Origin: Dyadobacter flavalbus
GTDB lineage: Bacteria; Bacteroidota; Bacteroidia; Cytophagales; Spirosomataceae
Length of the DNA stretch: 64,000 nt
Direction: 5' to 3'
NCBI RefSeq assembly: GCF_006149045.1
Contig: NZ_VBSN01000069.1
Location: forward strand, 62,001 to 126,000
The notes beneath the pieces are model-generated. The model did no database searches. It saw nothing but the letters and a program-made list of their open reading frames with translations, and was not told the DNA's origin. Below are positions 8,774 through 16,711 of this stretch, one piece after another (positions within the stretch are counted from its first letter, which is position 1; each line of letters begins with the position of its first letter). The position numbers and the translations under genes were made by a program.

Positions 8774-9334
8774 ATGAAATATCTTATTGCCGGGTTGGGA
8801 AATATTGGTCCGGAATACGCATTTACCAGACATAATATCGGTTTTATGGTTCTGGACAGGCTGGCAGCACAGCATGATTTCAAGTTTTCCTTTGAACGTC
8901 TGGCTTTTGTCGCGGAATGGAAGCATAAAGGGCGGCAGATCTATTTTATAAAACCGACCACTTTCATGAACCTGAGCGGAAAAGCAATCCGCTATTACAT
9001 GGATCAGTACAAAATACCGACTGAAAATTTGCTTGTTATTGTAGATGAACTGCAGCTACCGTTTGGAACACTGCGGATTAAACCCAAAGGAAGCCATGGC
9101 GGGCATAACGGTCTCAGGAATATCGAAGAATTGCTTTCAACCACAGAGTATCCGCGGCTGCGATTCGGAATCGGCAATAATTTTCCGCGCGGCAGGCAAG
9201 TAGATTATGTACTCAAACCATTTTCCAATGAAGAGATGCCGGAACTCCCGGTGTTTTTGGACAATGCGGGAGACATGGTTTTATCATTTTGTACTTTGGG
9301 GATACAGGCAACAATGAATAATTATAATCAATGA
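8774..9334 (+). CDS. pth: Peptidyl-tRNA hydrolase
   Basis: A 186-residue Pth releasing tRNA from stalled peptidyl-tRNA. The N-terminal MKYLIAGLGNIGPEYAFTRHNIGF contains the catalytic His in TRHNIGF, and FIKPTTFMNLSGKA (~56-69) matches the family. The IVDELQLPFGTLRIKPKGS stretch carries the catalytic Asp region, followed by GGHNGL. In most relatives the Asp is followed by another acid (DDLDLP); here it reads DELQLP. I chose ATG 8774; an in-frame upstream ATG at 8741 would add 11 residues not present in the family. Confidence 0.95.
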   Translation: MKYLIAGLGNIGPEYAFTRHNIGFMVLDRLAAQHDFKFSFERLAFVAEWKHKGRQIYFIKPTTFMNLSGKAIRYYMDQYKIPTENLLVIVDELQLPFGTLRIKPKGSHGGHNGLRNIEELLSTTEYPRLRFGIGNNFPRGRQVDYVLKPFSNEEMPELPVFLDNAGDMVLSFCTLGIQATMNNYNQ

Positions 9335-9972
9335 TTGGATTATTTAAAGGAAATATAAATATTTCAAGATTGAGGTTTATTCTGCAAAATACTGGAATTG
9401 CCAAATATTAAATATTATCATAATTGTTAATGAGTATAATATTGTATATTTATAACTAATAAAAATATAATATTCCAAATAAAATTCTGTTGAAGCGATT
9501 TGAATGAATTTGTAATTTCAAAATTAATACGGACATTTGTATTGTAGTTGATGTAAATCGGAATTGAATAAATCCGGGAAGCGAACCGAATCAAACTAAT
9601 GCTTGGTGAAAGTTAAAACTACAAAGCTGCGGAATGCAGTATTTACATTAAGTGATTAGAAGCGCCGACAGTAAATAATTAATGGCATACTTCTAATATA
9701 TTTGACGTATTTATTCGTGCAGGTACGATTTTTTTGTAATATTGAAAATAAGGAGTATTATTGAGTAACAGGTTACTTTATAATATAAAATTCAGAAGTC
9801 AAGGGAAACTGAGATTTTCAGGTTCTGAATATGACAAACCGGAATTTTAAATTCAGAAGAAATTATAAAGAGTTGATTAATCTGAATTCGATTATTTGAA
9901 AACGAATTTATTTAACAACTTTTAGGTTATATAAAGATAAGAAAAGGTTAAGGGTTTAGGAATAGTCAGTAT
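9335..9972. other. AT-rich intergenic stretch without a gene
   Basis: About 640 nt between pth and the OmpA-type gene, visibly much richer in A/T than its surroundings and broken by stops in all frames. Items seen: a TATATTTG (-7-like) box at 9697-9704, a weak hairpin with seven T at 9715-9735, a GAATTT/AAATTC palindrome near 9841, and one copy of a 22-nt dispersed repeat at 9949-9970. No RNA gene is recognisable. Confidence 0.6.
9949..9970 (+). repeat. 22-nt dispersed repeat, copy 1
   Basis: This 22-mer (TAAGGGTTTAGGAATAG then TCAGT) recurs at 16682-16703 with one mismatch. Both copies lie in the gap between convergent genes. Confidence 0.6.
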
Positions 9973-9998
9973 AAAGCCGTCTCAGTGAGATGGCTTTA
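9973..9998. terminator. Convergent-gene terminator hairpin
   Basis: Arms 9973-9983 and 9987-9997 pair over 11 positions with one G-T wobble and a 3-nt loop. On the plus strand ATCTTTTT follows; on the minus strand the hairpin includes the stop codon of the OmpA-type gene. It probably ends transcripts arriving from either side. Confidence 0.65.
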
Positions 9999-11387
9999 TC
10001 TTTTTACAGGCTCTGCCCAGACTTCCACGCGGCGGTTGGATTTTTTCTGAGTTTCTGACTGATTTACTCTGTTCGGCTGCGCCGGTCCGTAACCGGCTCC
10101 TTCAATCCGGTTTTCAGGAATTCCTTTTCCCGTCAGATATGTTTTAACCGTTTCAACACGTTTTCTGGATAAATCCAGATTCTTTTCGAAATTGCCGGTA
10201 TTGTCTGTATGGCCTTTCAGAATGATCTTCAGGTCCGGCCTTCTTTGAAAGTAGGAGACAATGGAGTCAATTTCGGAAAGCGCTTCATCTTCCAGAACTT
10301 CCGTACTTTGTGTAAAATATAAAGTTCTCAGTGGAGCGTCATAGGTTTCGGCGGAAAGGCTGATCAGCGATTTCACTTCTTCGTAGCGGTTGGTCGTTTT
10401 AACCGCAATGCTCCGGGACTGGAAACCGTCTGCCTGTGCCGATATTTTATAAGACTCAAATGGCGTAAGTTCGAATTTGTAAATACCGTTTACCGTTTTA
10501 GCCAGTGCCACCAGCGAATCGTTTACACTTTTTCTGACAGTTACCTCGGCATCATTAACCGGTTTCAGGTTTTTGCCGTCGTAAACACGGCCGGTGACAT
10601 TCACAAGATTGCTGTTGCTTCTGACAGGTTTTTCCGGTGCGGATGTGACTACTTCCGGCTTTTCATTTTCCGATTTTGCAGTTTCCCTGTAATCTTTACT
10701 GATCGTCTGATAACTTTTCCGGATAAAAACCGGCGTCATTACGCGGTCATAAACACGGATGAGCGCAATGGAGCCGGCACTCGATTCATGGTTTGCGACC
10801 AGATCATCCTGAAAAAAGTTGAGCACCTGATCATTGTCCAGCATTCCTTCGGTACCCGGGTCCTTGAATTCCAGCTTGGACTGGCCGTTAATATACATTT
10901 TAATGATCTTGGTTTCAAAATCACGCGAATAGACGTAATGTACATACTGATTCGCTTTTACCGGCGCTTTTTCACCAATTGCAAAATCGTAAAAGTTCAG
11001 TTTTCCATCATATATATAACTGCCATAATCGCTTTTTCTGTTCTTGAAGTCCAGAACACGTTTCCAGCTGTCGAGCTCGTCCAGCTTGAAATAAATCTCA
11101 ACCGTAAATGATTTGTTCAGAAATCCTTTTGCTTCGGAGTTGTTGAACTGAAGGCCGCTGTTTTTTTCAAACCGGTAAGTGGTCCGGCTCAGGTCTTCTG
11201 AACCCGGGATTTTTTCTTTTATAAACTGGCCTGCCTGCCCGAGCGGTTTCAGCGCCGGTCCGGCATTTTCAATGGGAAGAAGGGCATTGTTAAAATCATA
11301 TGTCCACTGACTTTGGGAAAAAGAAGGAAAATACAATCCTGTAAAAAGAATCGTCAGGATGTAAGTTGCATTTTTTTTGCTAATCAT
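9996..11387 (-). CDS. OmpA-family envelope protein with LamG-like and carboxypeptidase-regulatory-like domains
   Basis: A 463-residue protein with a signal peptide (~1-25). Residues ~40-225 look like a LamG/concanavalin-type beta sandwich (GFLNKSFTVEIYFKLDELDSW, YVHYVYSRDFE..KMYINGQ). Residues ~260-345 form a CarboxypepD_reg-like beta sandwich (VTGRVYDGKNLKPVNDAEVTV). The last ~110 residues are an OmpA C-terminal peptidoglycan-binding domain with ILKGHTDNTGN, LSRKRVETVKTYL and GYGPAQPNRVN. It likely tethers the outer membrane or a surface complex to peptidoglycan. I chose ATG 11387; a -7-like TATTTTTG box ends only 3 nt upstream, suggesting a near-leaderless message. Confidence 0.85.
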   Translation of the reverse strand: MISKKNATYILTILFTGLYFPSFSQSQWTYDFNNALLPIENAGPALKPLGQAGQFIKEKIPGSEDLSRTTYRFEKNSGLQFNNSEAKGFLNKSFTVEIYFKLDELDSWKRVLDFKNRKSDYGSYIYDGKLNFYDFAIGEKAPVKANQYVHYVYSRDFETKIIKMYINGQSKLEFKDPGTEGMLDNDQVLNFFQDDLVANHESSAGSIALIRVYDRVMTPVFIRKSYQTISKDYRETAKSENEKPEVVTSAPEKPVRSNSNLVNVTGRVYDGKNLKPVNDAEVTVRKSVNDSLVALAKTVNGIYKFELTPFESYKISAQADGFQSRSIAVKTTNRYEEVKSLISLSAETYDAPLRTLYFTQSTEVLEDEALSEIDSIVSYFQRRPDLKIILKGHTDNTGNFEKNLDLSRKRVETVKTYLTGKGIPENRIEGAGYGPAQPNRVNQSETQKKSNRRVEVWAEPVKR

Positions 11388-11390
11388 GCC

Positions 11391-11398
11391 CAAAAATA
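11391..11398 (-). promoter_or_regulatory. Candidate -7 element for the OmpA-type gene
   Basis: TATTTTTG on the minus strand fits the Bacteroidota TAnnTTTG box exactly and ends 3 nt before the ATG at 11387. No TTG lies at the right distance, so the -33 element is weak or absent. Confidence 0.35.
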
Positions 11399-11432
11399 TA
11401 AAAAGTGAAGGCGGAAGCCGAAATGCATCACG

Positions 11433-11440
11433 TATTTTTG
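11433..11440 (+). promoter_or_regulatory. Candidate -7 element for the EamA transporter gene
   Basis: TATTTTTG matches TAnnTTTG exactly, 19 nt before the GTG start at 11460. The predicted leader is about 13 nt. No clear -33 TTG is seen. Confidence 0.4.
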
Positions 11441-11459
11441 GCGCATAATAATTAGAAGT

Positions 11460-12344
11460 GTGAAAAATATTGCAACCGGAATTCTATTTTCCATATTATG
11501 GTCTTCTGCTTCTGTGGCTACCAAATTTGGTGTACAATCTGCTGCTCCGCTGATCCTGGCCAACATCCGGTTTTTTATAGCCGGCATTCTGCTGCTTTCC
11601 TTTTCCTATTTGTTCGGAAAAGACAAATCCTATCGTTTGCCCGACAAAAATGAATGGAAACAGCTGGCACTTTTCGGATTTTTAAATACAACGCTTTATC
11701 TGGGCCTCTACGTGTATGCCATGAAATATACCGCAGCCGGAATCGGCAGCCTTGCCGTCTCGGTAAACCCGCTGATTATCGTTTTATTATCTGCCTGGTG
11801 GCTGAAAAGACGGCCGGGAACCAATGAATGGCTCGGAATTATCCTTGGAATGGCTGGTGTCGGCATTGCCACTTACCCGCTTCTGGCGGATAGCTACACG
11901 ACGTTGGGCGGCATTGCGTTGCTTCTGGTCAGTATGGTTGCCGTTTCTGCGGCAAGTGTTTATTATGCGACTGTAAAGTGGACACTGCCCAATCTGCTCA
12001 TTAACGGATGGCAGGTTTTTCTGGGCGGAATTTTCCTGCTTCCGGCCACACTTTTATTCACTGACTTTTCAGCAACTGCATGGGATCAGCGCTTCTGGTT
12101 TTCTGTGTTATGGCTTAGCCTTGCCGTTTCAATTGTTGGTTTGATATGCTGGTTTTACTTGTTGCGAATTGATACGGTCCGTGCTTCTTTATGGCTGTTT
12201 CTATGTCCGCTGTTCGGATTCTTTTTTGCATGGTGGCTGATGTCCGAACCCGTAACGATTTATACAATAGCAGGAACAGTGCTCGTGATAGCCGGCCTGT
12301 ATGCAGGACAACGGACCAAATTAATGCGCAATAAGGAAAGCTGA
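11460..12344 (+). CDS. EamA/DMT family transporter
   Basis: A 294-residue inner-membrane protein with ten predicted transmembrane segments in two EamA halves of five each (first half ~1-140, second ~150-290). Typical features are the N-terminal LFSILWSSASVATKFGV, LGLYVYAMKYTAAGIGSLAVSVNPLIIVLLSAW and, near the end, PLFGFFFAWWLMSEPVT...GTVLVIAGLYAG. Such proteins usually export metabolites or amino acids; the substrate here is unknown. The start is GTG 11460. It is divergent from the OmpA-type gene and convergent with the PhzF gene. Confidence 0.88.
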   Translation: MKNIATGILFSILWSSASVATKFGVQSAAPLILANIRFFIAGILLLSFSYLFGKDKSYRLPDKNEWKQLALFGFLNTTLYLGLYVYAMKYTAAGIGSLAVSVNPLIIVLLSAWWLKRRPGTNEWLGIILGMAGVGIATYPLLADSYTTLGGIALLLVSMVAVSAASVYYATVKWTLPNLLINGWQVFLGGIFLLPATLLFTDFSATAWDQRFWFSVLWLSLAVSIVGLICWFYLLRIDTVRASLWLFLCPLFGFFFAWWLMSEPVTIYTIAGTVLVIAGLYAGQRTKLMRNKES

Positions 12345-12353
12345 TCAGGAATT

Positions 12354-13142
12354 TCAGTCAACCAGGATTTCGCCCCGCAGGTAAAGTTTTGCCTGGCCGC
12401 CGATGAGGACGCGTTCTCCGTCCAGCTCGCACTTAAGGTATCCGCCGCGTTTGGAAAGCTGTTTGGCAGTCAGTCTGTGCTTCGAAAGTTTTTCCGCCCA
12501 GTACGGAATCAGCGTTGTGTGCGCCGAGCCTGTTACGGGATCTTCGTCAATTCCGGATTGCGGCGCAAAAAATCTTGATACGAAATCGACATCGTTGCCG
12601 GCGGCAGTAACAATGATTCCTCTCGCCGGAATGGTGGAAAGAACAATAATATCAAAATCCAGATTACGCACAGCTTCTTCAGATTCCAAAACAACCAGAT
12701 AATCACTTTTTCCTTTGTAAACTTCCAGCATGGTGGTCGAATTAAGACTTTCCATCAGAGCAGGAGGCGGAACGGCAATCTGGAAATGATCTACGGGAAA
12801 GTTCAGCGTGAGCCAGTCCTCTTTGCATTCAACGATCAGTTCGCCGGACCGTGAGCTGAAACGGATAACCTGTCCTTCGTAGCCTTGTATATTAAAAATC
12901 ACATAAGCAGTTGCAAGCGTGGCATGGCCGCAAAGATCGACTTCTACGGCCGGTGTAAACCAGCGGATATGGAATCCCGTTTCTGTCGGTACATAGAAGG
13001 CCGTTTCGGCCAGATTATTCTCGGCAGCAATATGAAGCATTGATTCATCCGATAGCCATTCGGTTAATGGAACAACTGCTGCGGGGTTTCCACAAAAAAG
13101 CTTGTCAGTAAAGGCGTCAATCTGATATATTGGAAGTTTCAT
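12354..13142 (-). CDS. PhzF family isomerase
   Basis: A 262-residue PhzF/diaminopimelate-epimerase-fold protein. The N-terminus IYQIDAFTDKLFCGNPAAVV, the catalytic Glu in NNLAETAFY (E46), FTPAVEVDLCGHATLATAYV and the C-terminal-half DEDPVTGSAHTTL motif are all family hallmarks. PhzF catalyses an isomerisation in phenazine synthesis, but no phenazine genes are nearby, so this is probably one of the many housekeeping paralogues of unknown substrate. It is convergent with the EamA gene, 9 nt apart. Confidence 0.9.
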   Translation of the reverse strand: MKLPIYQIDAFTDKLFCGNPAAVVPLTEWLSDESMLHIAAENNLAETAFYVPTETGFHIRWFTPAVEVDLCGHATLATAYVIFNIQGYEGQVIRFSSRSGELIVECKEDWLTLNFPVDHFQIAVPPPALMESLNSTTMLEVYKGKSDYLVVLESEEAVRNLDFDIIVLSTIPARGIIVTAAGNDVDFVSRFFAPQSGIDEDPVTGSAHTTLIPYWAEKLSKHRLTAKQLSKRGGYLKCELDGERVLIGGQAKLYLRGEILVD

Positions 13143-13429
13143 GTAAATCTCAAATCGGGGTTAGCAATACCAAGGTATTAAAAATATTTTCTATTAAATT
13201 AAGTTGTCTATGGAAAATTCCAATATTCCTGTTCAAATCAGAACAAACTAGGTGCATTTTGGTAATTCATAGAAACAGATTATTCTCTGTTTTACGAACG
13301 GTATTCAATTTCTTTCAAACTGGTGAAAATCATTTGCAATGCTATATGCTTCTGTTTATAAAGTTATAAATGTAAGAATATCTTTGTAAAATATATTTAC
13401 ATTTCAAGATTCACTAATTTTATAAATGA

Positions 13430-14371
13430 CTACTTTACTTCTGTGAACTTCAGTTTCCGGAACTTCATGGCATTTTCAATAAGCCTGATCTGAACGGCAA
13501 GTATGCCGGCTTCTGCTTCAGTATCAATCTTTTCCGGATCATCGGTAGGCTTGTGATAGTCGTCATGGCCGCCGGTATGAAAAAATAGAACAGGAATTTG
13601 TTTTGCATAAAAAGATCCGTGGTCGGAGCCTCCGCTTCCGGCACGATCTGTAAAAAATTTGACATTGCCTGTTACGTCCTTGAAAACAGCCGGCCATTCT
13701 TCGCTTGTGCCATAGCCTCCGATGCCCACACCGCGGTTCGGGTCGTACCGACCGATCATATCCATATTGGACATAAAGTTGATTTTATCCAGTGGAATCG
13801 TAGGATTGTTTACAAAATGCCGTGAACCCAGCAAACCAAGTTCTTCGGCTCCAAAGGCGATAAACAGGAAATTACACGATTCCTTCACATCATTTCTAGA
13901 AAAATGCCTGGCCAGTTCGAGCAGGCCGGCCACACCGGAAGCATTGTCATCGGCACCATTATGGATTTGTCCTTCTGGGTTTTCCGCTTTCGAGCTTCCC
14001 TGTCTGCCCAGTCCGAGATGGTCAAAATGTGCACCGATGACAATGGTATATTCAGCTCCGTTGTCCAGAAAACCGATAATATTTCTTGTTTGCCGGATGC
14101 TGTCCGGAACCGTCACACGCCTTACTTTTGCTATAAAAGGCTGATAAAACCCGTTGGTGCCCTTTGGCTGAAGTCCGTACTTTTTGAACTGGTTTTTTAC
14201 GTATTCCGATGCTTTGTCATTTTCCCGGCTGCCTGTTCCCCGGCCTTTCATTTTGTCGGAAGCAAGTTTTTGAATATGCCGGGCTATGTTTTCAGGAGAA
14301 GGTTCTGTGCTTTGGGAAAGAGAAATGTGGGCAATAAACAACAGAAGAAATACAATCGGATAATTTTTCAT
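13430..14371 (-). CDS. M28 family zinc metallopeptidase
   Basis: A 313-residue secreted aminopeptidase-type protein with a signal peptide (~1-19). Metal-binding motifs run in order: GAHFDHLG (His), NGADDNASG (bridging Asp), FGAEELGLLG (Glu pair), NMDMIGR (Asp) and HTGGHDDYHKPTDD (His near the end). This is a complete two-zinc M28 site without an inserted PA domain. It probably trims peptides in the periplasm or outside the cell. The promoter at 14395-14423 is close to consensus. Confidence 0.92.
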   Translation of the reverse strand: MKNYPIVFLLLFIAHISLSQSTEPSPENIARHIQKLASDKMKGRGTGSRENDKASEYVKNQFKKYGLQPKGTNGFYQPFIAKVRRVTVPDSIRQTRNIIGFLDNGAEYTIVIGAHFDHLGLGRQGSSKAENPEGQIHNGADDNASGVAGLLELARHFSRNDVKESCNFLFIAFGAEELGLLGSRHFVNNPTIPLDKINFMSNMDMIGRYDPNRGVGIGGYGTSEEWPAVFKDVTGNVKFFTDRAGSGGSDHGSFYAKQIPVLFFHTGGHDDYHKPTDDPEKIDTEAEAGILAVQIRLIENAMKFRKLKFTEVK

Positions 14372-14394
14372 TGAAACCTGGAATCGTTGGCCGG

Positions 14395-14423
14395 CAAAGA
14401 TAAAAAGCTCAGTTTTGGTTCAA
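14395..14423 (-). promoter_or_regulatory. Promoter of the M28 peptidase gene
   Basis: On the minus strand a TTG (14421-14423) is followed after 18 nt by TATCTTTG (14395-14402), a full TAnnTTTG match. The predicted start of transcription lies about 15-20 nt before the ATG at 14371. Confidence 0.6.
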
Positions 14424-14443
14424 AATAGTAATTGCGCTTTTAT

Positions 14444-14474
14444 TTGCATTTTCAGGCACCGGCACTTAATATTG
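14444..14474 (+). promoter_or_regulatory. Promoter of the metX leader
   Basis: TTG at 14444-14446, 20 nt of spacer, then TAATATTG at 14467-14474 (seven of eight positions match TAnnTTTG). Transcription would start near 14481, about 30 nt ahead of the SAM riboswitch. Confidence 0.6.
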
Positions 14475-14513
14475 CACCATCAAGTCAATTGCTTCACTTT
14501 TATCAGCGGTTGA

Positions 14514-14617
14514 TTTATAAAGAAGAGGCGAGAGAATGGGCTCAACGAACCTCTGGCAACCTGCTACCATTTTGGAGAAAGGTGCTAATTCCCACCTAAG
14601 TTATTAGGAGATATAAA
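14514..14617 (+). promoter_or_regulatory. SAM riboswitch (S-box / SAM-I clan)
   Basis: The P1 helix pairs TTTATA (14514-14519) with TATAAA (14612-14617). Inside is the S-box core: an AGAGGCGAGAGAATGGGCT stretch, ACGAACCTCTGGCAACCTG at about 14545-14563, and AAAGGTGCTAATTCCCACC at about 14578-14596. These are the conserved kink-turn, pseudoknot and SAM-pocket segments of the SAM-I family (SAM-I/IV variants not excluded). It lies 164 nt upstream of metX, so S-adenosylmethionine should repress that gene. A short hairpin at 14654-14667 followed by TATTCT may be part of the expression platform. Confidence 0.88.
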
Positions 14618-14780
14618 CTCAATTCGTGTGAACTTACTGTTAGAAATTTCCGTAAGCCGGATGGCTTTATTCTCGCATCTACAATTGAAAATCAATTTTT
14701 CAGTTGCTCAGGCTGCTTTTCATGCCATTTATGGAACGCAGCACATTTAATTTTGAATTAACCTTTGTGCTTTGGCACTT

Positions 14781-15833
14781 ATGCAAGCGGAACAAAAGAT
14801 CTTTAAATATCCATATCCCTATTTTCTGGAAATAGGAGGCGAATTGCCAGGCTTTGAACTGACTTATACAACTTACGGCGAAAGAAATGCAGACGACAGC
14901 AATATTGTATGGGTTTGTCATGCACTGACAGGAAGCTCCAACGTTGCCGAATGGTGGGACGGGCTGGTAGGAGAGGACAAATACTTTGATCCTGCAAAAT
15001 ACTTTATCATCTGCGTCAACGTAATCGGGTCTGCATATGGCTCAACGGGGCCGCTTTCCATCAATCCGAAAACGCGTGAACCTTACTACCGCAATTTCCC
15101 GACTGTTACCGTTCGCGATGTGGTCGGTGCGATGGAATTGCTGAGGCAGGAACTGGAAATTCGTAAGATCAAAATCTGCATCGGCGGTTCGCTGGGCGGC
15201 CAGCAGGCGCTGGAATGGGCCGTGGAAGTGCCGGACCTTTGTGAAGAACTGATCCTGATTGCCTCCAATGCGCTGCATTCTCCGTGGGGAATTGCTTTTA
15301 ATGAATCGCAGCGGATGGCCATTGCCGCCGATCCTACTTACGCAGAAGATCATGAAGATGCGGGCAGTATGGGCATGCGCGCTGCAAGGTCCATTGCATT
15401 GTTGTCTTACCGGAATTACGACACGTATAATTTTACCCAGGCACGCGACAATCCGGACCAGATTGATGATTTCCGGGCATCTTCGTATCAGCAGTATCAG
15501 GGAGATAAATTTGTGAAACGCTTCAATGCATTTTCCTACTGGGTGCTTTCCAAAATTATGGATTCGCATAATGTAGGCCGAAACCGCGGCGGAATCGTGC
15601 ATGCACTGGGTCTGGTAAAAGCCAAAACGCTGGTTCTGGGAATCAAATCCGATCTTCTTTTTCCATTGTCCGAACAGCAGTTCCTTGCAAGACATATTCC
15701 CGATGCCGTTTTTCAGGAAATAGATTCTTTGTACGGGCACGACGGATTCCTGATTGAATACAAGCAGCTCACACAGGTTATCCGCGCATGGCAGGAAACA
15801 AACGGGCAGCTTCAGACAGCAAGAATCGGATAA
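14781..15833 (+). CDS. metX: Homoserine O-acetyltransferase
   Basis: A 350-residue alpha/beta hydrolase of the MetX type, acetylating homoserine as the first committed methionine step. Visible hallmarks: CHALTGSS (~46-53), NVIGSAYGSTGP (80-91), the nucleophile elbow GGSLGGQQ with S137, D291 in GIKSDLLFP and H320 in YGHDGFL, completing the triad. O-succinyl- versus O-acetyl preference cannot be settled by eye, but MetX in this phylum normally uses acetyl-CoA. ATG 14781 is preferred to the TTG at 14772. Its leader carries a SAM riboswitch. Confidence 0.94.
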   Translation: MQAEQKIFKYPYPYFLEIGGELPGFELTYTTYGERNADDSNIVWVCHALTGSSNVAEWWDGLVGEDKYFDPAKYFIICVNVIGSAYGSTGPLSINPKTREPYYRNFPTVTVRDVVGAMELLRQELEIRKIKICIGGSLGGQQALEWAVEVPDLCEELILIASNALHSPWGIAFNESQRMAIAADPTYAEDHEDAGSMGMRAARSIALLSYRNYDTYNFTQARDNPDQIDDFRASSYQQYQGDKFVKRFNAFSYWVLSKIMDSHNVGRNRGGIVHALGLVKAKTLVLGIKSDLLFPLSEQQFLARHIPDAVFQEIDSLYGHDGFLIEYKQLTQVIRAWQETNGQLQTARIG

Positions 15834-15846
15834 AAATACAAGGTTA

Positions 15847-15854
15847 TACGTTTG
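15847..15854 (+). promoter_or_regulatory. Candidate -7 element for the M48 peptidase gene
   Basis: TACGTTTG fits TAnnTTTG exactly, 49 nt before the ATG at 15904. No TTG is seen at the expected -33 distance. Confidence 0.35.
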
Positions 15855-15903
15855 GTATGCGTTTTGTAGAAAAACACAAAATTTCACTTAATGCATACTG
15901 TAA

Positions 15904-16680
15904 ATGTTCAAGTTCGGAGCCAGATTGATCTTTGCCCTTATCGTCGTTCTGATAACCTTATTTAATTATTTCAGCAAAACGCAGGTGAATCCTGTTACGG
16001 GTAAAAAGCAGCGCGTGAGCATGTCACCGGCAGAAGAAGTGCAGCTTGGCCTGCAATCCGCGCCGCAGATGGCAGCTGAATTTGGCGGGCTTTACAATGA
16101 CCCCGAAGTGCAGAACAGTGTAAAAGCAATCGGGCAGAAACTCGTTCTGGCAACCGATGCCGGCAAATCTCCTTATAAATTTGATTTTCACGTTCTGGCT
16201 GACCCCAATACCGTGAATGCTTTTGCCGTTCCCGGCGGACAGATTTTCATTACAATGGGCCTGCTTAAAAAGCTGAAATCCGAAGATCAGGTCGCCGGTG
16301 TTCTGGGCCACGAAATGGGACATGTTATCGGCAGGCATTCTGCCGAGCAAATGGCAAAAACGGATCTTTTACGCGGACTGGCCGGTGCAGCAGGCGTTGC
16401 AGGCGGCGATTATACCACGGCCCAGACCGCACAATATGTAGCCAATCTTGTTAATCTGAGTTACGGACGCGATGATGAACTGGAATCCGACGATTTTGGC
16501 GTAAAGTACATGATGGATGCCGGCTACAATCCCGAAGCATTGCTGGATGTAATGAAGGTTCTGGAAGAAGCGTCAGGCGGAAACCGCTCTGCTGAATTCA
16601 TGAGCACGCACCCGAGCCCGGCCAACAGAGCCGGGCGCATCAAGGCCGCTATTGAAAAATACAGGCAGAATAATAACTAA
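15904..16680 (+). CDS. M48 family zinc metalloprotease
   Basis: A 258-residue protein with one N-terminal hydrophobic segment (~6-22), which is either a membrane anchor or a signal peptide. The zinc motif HEMGH is at 136-140, followed by IGRHSAEQM, and the third ligand lies in DDELESDDFG. AFAVPGGQIFITMGLL before the motif and STHPSPANRAGRI near the end are typical of BepA/LoiP-like M48 proteases that act in envelope protein quality control. It follows metX by 70 nt and probably has its own promoter. Confidence 0.9.
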   Translation: MFKFGARLIFALIVVLITLFNYFSKTQVNPVTGKKQRVSMSPAEEVQLGLQSAPQMAAEFGGLYNDPEVQNSVKAIGQKLVLATDAGKSPYKFDFHVLADPNTVNAFAVPGGQIFITMGLLKKLKSEDQVAGVLGHEMGHVIGRHSAEQMAKTDLLRGLAGAAGVAGGDYTTAQTAQYVANLVNLSYGRDDELESDDFGVKYMMDAGYNPEALLDVMKVLEEASGGNRSAEFMSTHPSPANRAGRIKAAIEKYRQNNN

Positions 16681-16681
16681 G

Positions 16682-16703
16682 TAAGGGTTTAGGAATATTC
16701 AGT
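16682..16703 (+). repeat. 22-nt dispersed repeat, copy 2
   Basis: It differs from the copy at 9949-9970 at one position only. It lies directly after the M48 stop codon and before the convergent GDPD gene. Confidence 0.6.
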
Positions 16704-16711
16704 CCGAAATC

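Noticed and set aside
9335..9995. Mobile element or integration scar in the AT-rich gap
   Set aside because: No transposase fragment, terminal inverted repeats or target duplication could be seen.
12354..13142. Phenazine biosynthesis cluster
   Set aside because: Only a PhzF-fold gene is present; no other phz genes lie nearby, and PhzF paralogues are common housekeeping proteins.
13130..13369. 79-aa ORF in the gap between the PhzF and M28 genes
   Set aside because: No recognisable motif, atypical composition and it overlaps the start of the PhzF gene; the gap is AT-rich non-coding sequence.
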